Positions 6,466-12,891 of a stretch of DNA of 14,145 nt are shown one piece after another. The notes under the pieces are model-generated. The model saw only the letters and a program-made list of their open reading frames with translations. It did no database searches and was not told the origin of the DNA. The translations under genes were made by a program, and so were the position numbers. Source of the stretch: Acidimicrobiaceae bacterium. Its GTDB lineage: Bacteria > Actinomycetota > Acidimicrobiia > Acidimicrobiales > Bog-793. Within the stretch, counting starts at the first letter, position 1. Each line of letters opens with the position of its first letter. The stretch covers positions 1 to 14,145 of the forward strand of contig JAODBN010000156.1 of assembly GCA_025463965.1 (NCBI GenBank), read 5' to 3'.

Positions 6466-8316
6466 GTGCCAGGAATGGGGGGAGCGCTTCAGCTCCAGAA
6501 CCCGACGATCGTTCTCGCCTTCCGGGCGGCGCTGCGCCGCGACCTGCTGATCGTGCTCGTGCTGGCCGCGCTCGTGGCGCTTTCGTGGAACGTGCTGCGT
6601 GCCTCGCAACTGCGCCTCGCCACGAGGGCAGCCAACGGCGGCGGCGGACCCACGGCGCCAGCGCTCGCGCCCGAGTGGAGCGCTCCCGAGGCCCCCGCCC
6701 GCCGTGTGCTGCGGATCGCCTTCGGCCTGCTGTGGCTGCTCGACGGGATCCTCCAGATCCAGTCCGCGATACCCGTCGGCCTCGCGAGCCAGGTGATGAC
6801 CCCGGCCGCGTCGACCTCGCCGGGGTGGGTGCGCAGCCTCGTGGCGACGGGGACGACCATCTGGAACAACCACCCGGTGACCGCGGCCACCGCCAGCGTG
6901 TGGGTGCAGGTCGGCATCGGCCTGTGGCTCATCGTCGCCGCCCGAGGCCGGTGGTCGCGCCTCGCCGGCCTTGCCGCTGCCGGATGGGGCGTCACCGTGT
7001 GGATCTTCGGCGAGGCCTTCGGCGCGATCTTCGCCCCGGGGCTCACGGTGTTGTTCGGGGCGCCGGGCGCCGTCCTCATCTACGCGATCGCCGGTCTCCT
7101 CGTGGCCCTGCCCGAGCGCGTCTGGTACCGAGCCGCGCTCGGGCGGGCCATGCTGTTCGCCCTCGGGGCCTTCTTCACCGGCATGGCCGTGTTGCAGGCC
7201 TGGCCCGGTCGGGGCTTCTGGCAGGGCCACATCGGGCGCAACCCCGGGACCCTCGCAGCCATGGTGCACAGCATGTCCACCACGAGCCAGCCGCGTTTTC
7301 TCTCGTCCTGGGTCGCGTCATTCGCCCGCTTCGACGAGGCGCACGGCTTCGCGGTGAACCTCGTGGCGGTGATCGTGCTCGCCGCCATCGGCCTCGGGCT
7401 CGCCTCCCTGCGGGTGCGCTTCGTCCGGGCGGCGGTCGTCCTTGCCGTGGTCTTCTGCCTCGCGGACTGGGTGCTGGTCGAAGACTTCGGCTTCTTCGGA
7501 GGGCTCGGGACCGACCCGAACTCGATGCTGCCGCTGCTCGCGACGGTCGCTGCCTCGGCGCTCGCGGCGTTCCGCGTGCCCGAGCCGCTGGCGGCCCCCG
7601 TGCCGATCGTGGCGCGCTCGGAACAGGGGTGGCTGCAGGGCCTCGCCGCTCGGCCGGCCCACACCTTTCGCTCCATCGGCGCGCTCGGCGCGCTCGCCGT
7701 GACTCTCATCGGGGTGGCCCCCATGACGGTCGCCGCGGCGGCGCCGAACGCGGACGCCATCGTCTCCCAGGCGATCGACGGCACGCCCGACGTGACGAAC
7801 TCTTCCTCTGCACCGTTCAGCCTGACCGACCAGAACGGCCACACGGTCTCGCTCGCCAGCCTGCGGGGAAAGACGGTGGCGCTCACCTTCTTGGACCCGG
7901 TCTGCACCAACGACTGCCCCGTCATCGCCCAGGAGTTCAAGGCAGCGGACCGCATGCTCGGATCGCGGGCCTCAGGCACGGTGTTCATCGCCGTCGACAC
8001 CAACCCCCTCTATCGAGCCCGGGCGGTGCTGCTGGCCTTCGACCACGAGGAGGGTCTCGCCGCGCTTTCGAACTGGCGCTACCTCACGGGCTCGACGGCG
8101 CAGCTCAACCGGGTGTGGGCCGCCTACGGTGTCCAGGTCCAGGTGAGCCCGGGGGGTTCGATGATCGCCCACAACGACATTGCTTTCGTGATCGGGCCGA
8201 ACGGAAAGACCCGCGACGTGCTGAACGCGGATCCGGGCCCGGGCAGCCAGTCGAGCAAGTCCTCCTTCGCCGGGGTGCTCGCCGGAGCCATGTCCCAGGT
8301 GCTCGCCCACTCATGA
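6466..8316 (+). CDS. Polytopic membrane protein fused to a C-terminal SCO1/SenC copper chaperone domain
   Basis: The product (616 residues from GTG 6466) joins a multi-helix membrane region to an extracytoplasmic thioredoxin-fold SCO domain. SCO proteins deliver copper to, or reduce, the CuA site of cytochrome oxidase subunit II. The hydrophobic N-terminal part (about 25-385) has roughly eight to ten membrane segments, including RVLRIAFGLLWLLDGILQIQ. A further hydrophobic segment ending in an AxA-like stretch (VAAAAPNADA) leads into the SCO domain from about residue 445: APFSLTDQNGHTVSLASLRGK, then the metal-binding VCTNDCPV (Cys480, Cys484, CxxxC) and the third ligand His569 in MIAHNDIAF, spaced 89 residues from Cys480 as in SCO1. 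GTG 6466 was chosen because GGAGGG lies 9 nt upstream; ATG 6415 in frame would add 17 low-complexity residues and has no ribosome binding site, though a leaderless start there is not excluded. The gene overlaps the next by 4 nt. The SCO domain is secure; the family of the membrane part is not recognised with confidence. Confidence 0.88.
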   Translation: MPGMGGALQLQNPTIVLAFRAALRRDLLIVLVLAALVALSWNVLRASQLRLATRAANGGGGPTAPALAPEWSAPEAPARRVLRIAFGLLWLLDGILQIQSAIPVGLASQVMTPAASTSPGWVRSLVATGTTIWNNHPVTAATASVWVQVGIGLWLIVAARGRWSRLAGLAAAGWGVTVWIFGEAFGAIFAPGLTVLFGAPGAVLIYAIAGLLVALPERVWYRAALGRAMLFALGAFFTGMAVLQAWPGRGFWQGHIGRNPGTLAAMVHSMSTTSQPRFLSSWVASFARFDEAHGFAVNLVAVIVLAAIGLGLASLRVRFVRAAVVLAVVFCLADWVLVEDFGFFGGLGTDPNSMLPLLATVAASALAAFRVPEPLAAPVPIVARSEQGWLQGLAARPAHTFRSIGALGALAVTLIGVAPMTVAAAAPNADAIVSQAIDGTPDVTNSSSAPFSLTDQNGHTVSLASLRGKTVALTFLDPVCTNDCPVIAQEFKAADRMLGSRASGTVFIAVDTNPLYRARAVLLAFDHEEGLAALSNWRYLTGSTAQLNRVWAAYGVQVQVSPGGSMIAHNDIAFVIGPNGKTRDVLNADPGPGSQSSKSSFAGVLAGAMSQVLAHS

Positions 8317-9515
8317 CCCGACCCGCTCTTCTGGGCCGACGGACCAGTGGCGCGGTGGCCGGGGGCTCGCTCGCCGCGCTCGCAATCGGATCGCTGGCCG
8401 GCCTTGGCCCGCTCGCCGCGCCGCCGAGGGCCGGCGCCTCGAGCTCTTCGCCAGCGGCGGCAATCTCCGTCGGACTGGCGTCTTCCACCTCTTCCGGCTC
8501 GGGCGCCTACGTCGAGGTCCCGATGGGACACCTCGGCTCCGCGGTCGATACGTTCTGGGAGCTGTTCCACCGCAGCTCACCGTCGGCGCACTGGTCGCTC
8601 GTGACCCCGCCTGGGGTGGCCGACAACGGTGGCCTGGTGTCAAGCGGTGCGGGACACGGGCTCGTCGTCGGGTTCGAGACCAGCCAGTCGCTCGCCTTCT
8701 CGCCCCTCGCCCGCAGCACCGACGGCGGGACCCGCTGGTCGGGCGGGGTGCTCCCCGGACCGCTCGCTGGCGTACCCGACGCGCTGGCGTCCTCTGCCGG
8801 TGGGCAGATGATGGCTCTCCTCGGTGACGGCGGGACCACCCTCGACGCGAGCGGGGGAAGTCTGTTGAGCTGGAGCACGGTGGTGCACCGCTCGAAGCTC
8901 GCGACCAGCGCGGCGGGCAGCCGCTGCGGGGTTCTCCGGCTGACCGCGGTTGGCGTGACGCAGAGCGGCACGCGCCTCGTCGGGGCCGCGTGCTCGCACC
9001 CGGGCGTCGTGGGACTGCTCGAGTCGACCGGCTCCGGCTGGAGGCTCGAGCCGGTCACGCTGGCGAGCTCGGCCGCCGGCTCGCCCGTCGAGGTGCTTCG
9101 CTTGCAGGACGGCCAGACCGGCACCTCGGCGCTCGTCGCCTCGCTCGGCAGCACGACCCGATTGTTGGTGCTCGACCAGCGCGCCGGGGCCAGAGCGTGG
9201 AGCGTGTCCGCCTCACTTTCGGTCCCGAAGAGCTGGCGTGTCGCCTCGGCGGGGACGCTCGGTGACGGGCGCGAGTTCGCACTGGTGGCCAGTGGCTCCC
9301 GCCAGCGGCTCGAGGTGCTCGGAGCCCACGGCTGGCGGAGCGAGCCGGCACCGCCGTCGGGCACCGCCACGATCGCCTCCGCACCGGCCGGCGGGCTCGA
9401 CGCGCTCGTCGTCTCGGGTGGCCAGCTCACCGACGCCCGCCTCGCCGCCGGCTCGAGCGCTTGGAGAACGGTGCAGCGGGTCGCGGTGTCGATCCCTTAC
9501 GGATCCTCGGGCTGA
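8313..9515 (+). CDS. Secreted protein of unknown function with an Asp-box, possible beta-propeller
   Basis: The 400-residue product begins with a basic stretch and a hydrophobic segment (residues 14-36) followed by PRAGASSSS, a good Sec signal peptide with cleavage near residue 42. The mature part is rich in Ser, Gly and short beta-strand-like segments. It contains one clear BNR/Asp-box, STDGGTRW (135-142), and repeated Gly-rich turns, suggesting a sialidase- or photosystem-stability-factor-like propeller without identifiable catalytic residues. Two cysteines (205 and 227) could form a disulfide. ATG start overlaps the stop of the SCO fusion gene (ATGA), and ctaG starts 10 nt downstream, so it is embedded in an oxidase-assembly operon. 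A role in assembly or as a periplasmic scaffold is inference from context only. The same frame is open far upstream (to 6456), but that part is a shadow of the SCO gene. Confidence 0.78.
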   Translation: MTRPALLGRRTSGAVAGGSLAALAIGSLAGLGPLAAPPRAGASSSSPAAAISVGLASSTSSGSGAYVEVPMGHLGSAVDTFWELFHRSSPSAHWSLVTPPGVADNGGLVSSGAGHGLVVGFETSQSLAFSPLARSTDGGTRWSGGVLPGPLAGVPDALASSAGGQMMALLGDGGTTLDASGGSLLSWSTVVHRSKLATSAAGSRCGVLRLTAVGVTQSGTRLVGAACSHPGVVGLLESTGSGWRLEPVTLASSAAGSPVEVLRLQDGQTGTSALVASLGSTTRLLVLDQRAGARAWSVSASLSVPKSWRVASAGTLGDGREFALVASGSRQRLEVLGAHGWRSEPAPPSGTATIASAPAGGLDALVVSGGQLTDARLAAGSSAWRTVQRVAVSIPYGSSG

Positions 9516-9525
9516 GGACGCGACG

Positions 9526-10422
9526 ATGAGCTACCTCGTTGACCACTGGGCCTTCGACCCCTTCGTGATCCTCGTCGCCGTGCTGGTCGTCCTGCACGAG
9601 CTCGGCCTCGCCCATCTGGCGGTGCGCTCGACCCCCGAGCGGACGAGGCGCCGCCGGGTCCGCTCGCTCCAGTTCTACGCCGGCCTCGTCGTATTGCTCC
9701 TCGCCGTCGACTCGCCGATCGACTACTGGTCGCGCGAGTACTTCTTCGTCCACATGGTCGAGCACCTGCTGCTCATGTTCTTCGCGCCGTTTCTCATTGT
9801 CGCCTCGGCCCCGTGGCTTCCGCTCGTCCACGGCTTTCCGGTCGGGGTGCGGCGCCGGGTCGGCCGGGCGGTGCTGCTCTCCGATTGGGCGCGCCCGCTT
9901 CGCGCCGCGGGGCGGTTCGTCCGCTTGGGGTGGATCTCGGTCGCGCTCCTCAACGTCGTGATGCTGCTGTGGCACGTGCCGGCGCTCTTCGACGCGGCCG
10001 AGCAGAACGGGGTCATCCACATCTGGCTCATGCACGGCAGCTTCTTCGTGACCGGGGTGCTGTTCTGGCTGCAGATCGTGCCCTCGCACCCGTTCCGGCC
10101 ACGCCTTTCGACCGGTAGCCAGATGGTCGCCATCATCGGGACGAACGTCGTCATGTTCGTGCTCGCGATGTCACTGTCGATCTTCAGCGCCGGCTCGTGG
10201 TACCCCGTGTACGACCACGTCCGGGGGGTGAGCCTGTCGCCCTTCGCCAGCCAGCAGATCGGTGCGGCGATCCTGTGGGTCTGTGGGGACTTCTGGGCCG
10301 TGCCGGCGCTCGTCAAGGTCATTCGCCGGGCGATCGAGACCGAGGGGGACCTCTCGACGCTCGTCGACCGGATGCTGCACCGGCCGATGCTCGCCGAGCC
10401 GTGGGAGCGCTCCGGTGGCTAG
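9526..10422 (+). CDS. ctaG: CtaG/CaaX-type cytochrome c oxidase assembly membrane protein
   Basis: The 298-residue polytopic protein matches the CtaG_caaX family, needed for copper-dependent assembly of aa3/caa3 oxidases in Gram-positive bacteria (distinct from the Cox11-type CtaG of proteobacteria). Visible signatures are the first helix with HELGLAHL (24-31), FFVHMVEHLLLMFFAPFLI (73-91) with His76 and His80, LLWHVPALFDAAE (147-159), HIWLMHGSFFVTGVLFW (165-181), and the last helix after ASQQIGAAILWVCGDF. About seven membrane helices are expected. ATG 9526 is supported by GAGG 8 nt upstream and by the good N-terminal match; the frame is open further upstream but there lies out of frame inside the preceding gene. 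The neighbours are a SCO domain protein upstream and oxidase subunits downstream, fitting the assembly role. Confidence 0.9.
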   Translation: MSYLVDHWAFDPFVILVAVLVVLHELGLAHLAVRSTPERTRRRRVRSLQFYAGLVVLLLAVDSPIDYWSREYFFVHMVEHLLLMFFAPFLIVASAPWLPLVHGFPVGVRRRVGRAVLLSDWARPLRAAGRFVRLGWISVALLNVVMLLWHVPALFDAAEQNGVIHIWLMHGSFFVTGVLFWLQIVPSHPFRPRLSTGSQMVAIIGTNVVMFVLAMSLSIFSAGSWYPVYDHVRGVSLSPFASQQIGAAILWVCGDFWAVPALVKVIRRAIETEGDLSTLVDRMLHRPMLAEPWERSGG

Positions 10423-10894
10423 CCGCTCGGGCCTGCTTGCGAGGTTCAGCCGCCGCTCCTCGGAAGGCGCCGCCAGCTGCGCGGCCGTGCGCGAGTCGCT
10501 GTCTGCCTCCCTCGACCGAGAAGAGGTTGCTCTCGCTGCTTTGCAGGTTTCCGAGCACGTTGCCCGCTGTCGGGCGTGCCGGGAGTTCTCCAAGCACGCC
10601 GGCGAGGCGAGCGCCAAGCTGCGCCTGCAGCCGCTCGAGCCGCTGCCCGATCTGAGCCCTGCCATCCTCGCAGCCCTCGTGGCGGCCGGGGCGCCGGTGG
10701 CTCCGGGGGACGCAGTGCCCACCACGGTCCGGCCGCGCGCCCGTGCCACCCACCTCGGTCGCTGGGTGGCGGCGACGGTACCTCTCGCCGCGGCGGTCCC
10801 GGCCCTTGCCGCCGGCGCCTTCACGCGGACGCGGGTGGTGCCCATGCATCTCATCACGCCATGCCTATTTTTGCTCCACCACGCCAGAGGTTGA
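10415..10894 (+). CDS. Zinc-finger anti-sigma-like membrane protein
   Basis: The 159-residue product has the ZAS/zf-HC2 metal site of anti-sigma factors such as RsrA: Cys22, then His48-x3-Cys52-x2-Cys55 (HVARCRACREF), with CAAVRESLSASLDRE (22-36) matching the family's CxxVRExLSAxLDGE helix. A Pro/Ala-rich linker follows, then one hydrophobic segment (about 114-136, LGRWVAATVPLAAAVPALAAG), so the zinc domain would be cytoplasmic. The C-terminus ends soon after (PMHLITPC and LFLLHHARG); similar actinobacterial proteins that I know usually have more membrane segments, so this may be a shortened form. GTG 10415 overlaps the ctaG stop by 8 nt and has GGGAG 7 nt upstream. It could be the partner of the ECF sigma at 5756-6304, though it lies four genes away. 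Function as an anti-sigma factor is inferred from the motif. Confidence 0.78.
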   Translation: MASRSGLLARFSRRSSEGAASCAAVRESLSASLDREEVALAALQVSEHVARCRACREFSKHAGEASAKLRLQPLEPLPDLSPAILAALVAAGAPVAPGDAVPTTVRPRARATHLGRWVAATVPLAAAVPALAAGAFTRTRVVPMHLITPCLFLLHHARG

Positions 10895-11200
10895 GCCGCT
10901 GCCCGCGGCCCGACAATTCGTTTCCTGCGTGAATCCCCTGGGTAGATGTATCCGAACCGGTCTCGAGGTACCGGACAGAGCGGAGCCGACGGGGCTGCCG
11001 ACGAAGATGTACCGGCGCGATCGTTGACGGATATTCATTCGCCGACCTAAGTTCTTCACGGATTCGACTGAAGAGACACACTCGCGCTGGTGGTGGGATC
11101 GCCATACAGCGCGCGTGGACTGGTGGCGACAGCGGGGGCGCCAGTCCATGGAAGATCCTGCCCTGCGGACGGCTCAGAGCGGCGAGGGAGGCGCAAGGGC
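10895..11200. promoter_or_regulatory. 306-nt intergenic region upstream of the oxidase operon
   Basis: No convincing gene is seen here. It is less GC-rich than its surroundings. Contents: a weak hairpin right after the zinc-finger gene (GCCGC 10895-10899 / GCGGC 10905-10909) that could end the upstream transcript; an inverted repeat CCGGT (10957-10961) / ACCGG (10970-10974); GTACCGG twice (10968-10974 and 11009-11015), which might be operator half-sites; a sigma-A-like promoter at 11024-11053; and a strong ribosome binding site GAGGGAGG (11184-11191) for the next gene. An in-frame GTG at 11090 could extend the downstream gene, but has no ribosome binding site. Confidence 0.5.
11024..11053 (+). 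promoter_or_regulatory. Candidate housekeeping (sigma-A type) promoter of the cupredoxin-coxB-ctaD operon
   Basis: TTGACG (11024-11029) is one base from the -35 consensus. After 18 nt comes TAAGTT (11048-11053), which fits the actinobacterial TAnnnT -10 pattern. It sits in an AT-richer stretch, and would give a leader of about 140 nt before the GTG at 11201. Support is by pattern only. Confidence 0.45.
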
Positions 11201-11884
11201 GTGTCGCGTAATGCAAGGATCTCTATAGCGGGCGCGCTGTTCGCCGTCGCCGTGGGCCTCGTGGTCATGACGGTGATGGCGTTCCTGCGTTCGTCTCCGC
11301 CGACCGTGAACTTCGCGAGCGGCCACCAGGCGGGCAAACCCCTCGACCTCACCGTGCAAACGGTCGGCTCGATCGGCTACGGGGAGCACCCGACGTGGGT
11401 CTCCTACCTCATCAAGGCGCCGGACGGGAGGTGGGTGCACACCACGCTGTGGGACGTGCCCCCGAACACCCGTCTCAACGTGACGATCTTGCAGTTCGAC
11501 TCGGGTAGCCCGCTGCGCAACCCGTTCCTCGGCCTCTACATGACCGGCCCCAAGGGCAGCCCTGCGACCCTCAACGGCAAGCCGATCCAGGTGGTCGACG
11601 CCACCCAGGGCAACGGGGTCGGCCACACCTTCTCGATTCCGGCGCTCAACGTGAACGTCCCCCTGCCGGGCGTGGACGGGAACGCCAAGAACTTCTGCAA
11701 CGCGGCACCGTGTCAGACCAATGAGGCGCACAACACGGTGCAGTTCTCCTTCGTCACCCCGGGGTCGGGCTCGTTCCGCTGGCAGTGCTTCGTGCCCTGC
11801 GGGCTCGCATACCTGTTCGGCAACGGCGGCCCGATGCAGACGATTGGTTACATGGACGGCTTCCTGACGGTGGTGCCCGCGTGA
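11201..11884 (+). CDS. Membrane-anchored cupredoxin-like protein with a degenerate CuA-type site
   Basis: The 227-residue product has one N-terminal membrane helix (residues 7-29) and an extracytoplasmic cupredoxin-like domain. GHTFSIPALNVNVPLPG (141-157) aligns with the HSFWxPxLxVKxDxxPG segment of oxidase subunit II, giving His142. Near the end, WQCFVPCGLAY (194-204) mirrors the CuA loop CSELCGLWH: both cysteines (196, 200) are kept, but the bridging Glu is Val198 and the His is Tyr204. Met212 and Met218 follow in a Gly-rich tail. A second Cys pair (166, 171) lies in an insertion. The single-helix layout recalls the short subunit II of ba3 oxidases. GTG 11201 is chosen for GAGGGAGG ending 9 nt upstream. 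The stop overlaps the coxB start (GTGA). It may be an electron carrier or accessory subunit; its copper content is unknown. Confidence 0.82.
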   Translation: MSRNARISIAGALFAVAVGLVVMTVMAFLRSSPPTVNFASGHQAGKPLDLTVQTVGSIGYGEHPTWVSYLIKAPDGRWVHTTLWDVPPNTRLNVTILQFDSGSPLRNPFLGLYMTGPKGSPATLNGKPIQVVDATQGNGVGHTFSIPALNVNVPLPGVDGNAKNFCNAAPCQTNEAHNTVQFSFVTPGSGSFRWQCFVPCGLAYLFGNGGPMQTIGYMDGFLTVVPA

Positions 11885-12834
11885 GCGACACAAGCGTTCG
11901 GCCAAGTAGCACACTTCGTCGCGAGCCTCGCCACTTCCGGCGACTGCTCGCCATTTGGTTCGTCGTCTCCGTGGTCGGCGACGTCCTCTTCTACACACTC
12001 GTCGGGCCGCATGTTCCCCCGGGCACGGAGACGTCGACGGCCGCCCATCAGCAGCTGGACTTCAACGTCCTGTTCGTGGTGGCCCTTCCGGTGGTCTTCG
12101 CGATCTGGGTGTACCTGATCTACGCGCTCGTGGTGTGGAAGGGCGGCGAGGTCGGCGAGACCGAGCCGCTCATGGGCGGCGCAGCGGCAAGGACGCACCT
12201 GCGCATCCAGCTGTGGTGGATCATGGGCACGACGGCGATCGTGCTGGGGCTGTTCGTGTTCGGGACCGTGGAGCTCGTGCTGCCGGCAGGCGCCGGCGGC
12301 GGCGAGGGTCCGAACCCGATCTGGACACCCAAGTCGAAGAACCCACTGCAGGTCCAGGTGATCGCCCAGCAGTGGAAGTTCACCTACCGCTACCCGGCCT
12401 ACGGCGGCATGGAGACGGACCAGCTCGTGCTGCCGAACAACACGGCGATCGCCTTCCACGTCACGTCACTTGACGTCATCCACTCGTTCTGGGCGTACCA
12501 ACTCGGGGTGAAGGCGGACGCCAACCCGGACCAGGACAACGTCGCCTTCACGACGACGAACGAGGTCGGGGCGATCACGGTGCGCTGCTCGGAGCTGTGC
12601 GGGCTGTGGCACGGGGCGATGTTCAACTACGGAAAGGTCGTTCCGAAGGCCCAGTTCGCCACGTGGGCCCAGCAGACCGAGGCCCAGCTCGCCCCGGTCA
12701 CCAAGCTCCTCCCGCCGTTCTCCTACACCTATAACCCGGACGCGAACGGCGCCGACGGTGGCTACTACCCCGACAACGTCGACCCTTACAGCAAGCCAGA
12801 GATCTACGGCGCTGAGTCGAAGAAGGCCCAGTGA
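11881..12834 (+). CDS. coxB: Cytochrome c oxidase subunit II with complete CuA site
   Basis: Subunit II takes electrons from cytochrome c or a cupredoxin and passes them through CuA to subunit I. In the 317-residue product the CuA ligands are all present: His201 in DVIHSFWAYQLGVKADANP (198-216), and Cys236, Glu238, Cys240, His244 and Met247 in CSELCGLWHGAM (236-247). QQWKFTYRYP (163-172) matches the conserved aromatic strand. Three hydrophobic segments (about 22-41, 62-86 and 111-134) precede the domain; two are usual, and the first lacks a lipobox Cys. No CxxCH is present, so this is not a caa3-type haem-c fusion. After the CuA domain a 70-residue Tyr/Pro/Asn-rich tail follows. GTG 11881 overlaps the previous stop by 4 nt. 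ctaD starts 57 nt downstream. Confidence 0.95.
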   Translation: MSDTSVRPSSTLRREPRHFRRLLAIWFVVSVVGDVLFYTLVGPHVPPGTETSTAAHQQLDFNVLFVVALPVVFAIWVYLIYALVVWKGGEVGETEPLMGGAAARTHLRIQLWWIMGTTAIVLGLFVFGTVELVLPAGAGGGEGPNPIWTPKSKNPLQVQVIAQQWKFTYRYPAYGGMETDQLVLPNNTAIAFHVTSLDVIHSFWAYQLGVKADANPDQDNVAFTTTNEVGAITVRCSELCGLWHGAMFNYGKVVPKAQFATWAQQTEAQLAPVTKLLPPFSYTYNPDANGADGGYYPDNVDPYSKPEIYGAESKKAQ

Positions 12835-12891
12835 GTCACCACTTCACCATGACCAGTCAGGCCGGCACGACCAGGAAGGACGGCTGAAGCC

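Noticed and set aside
6456..8312. Very long open frame continuous with the secreted-protein gene (would give 1019 residues)
   Set aside because: The first 619 codons are Arg/Pro/Ala-rich with no domain and overlap the SCO fusion in another frame, which has clear motifs. High GC keeps the frame open; the real gene starts at ATG 8313.
11090..11200. GTG 11090 as start of the cupredoxin gene
   Set aside because: The added 37 residues are polar and low-complexity, there is no ribosome binding site, and GTG 11201 has an excellent one directly before a typical membrane anchor.
11174..11998. Minus-strand open frame opposite the cupredoxin gene
   Set aside because: Arg/His-rich composition, no motif, and the plus strand carries a membrane helix, cupredoxin motifs and a strong ribosome binding site.
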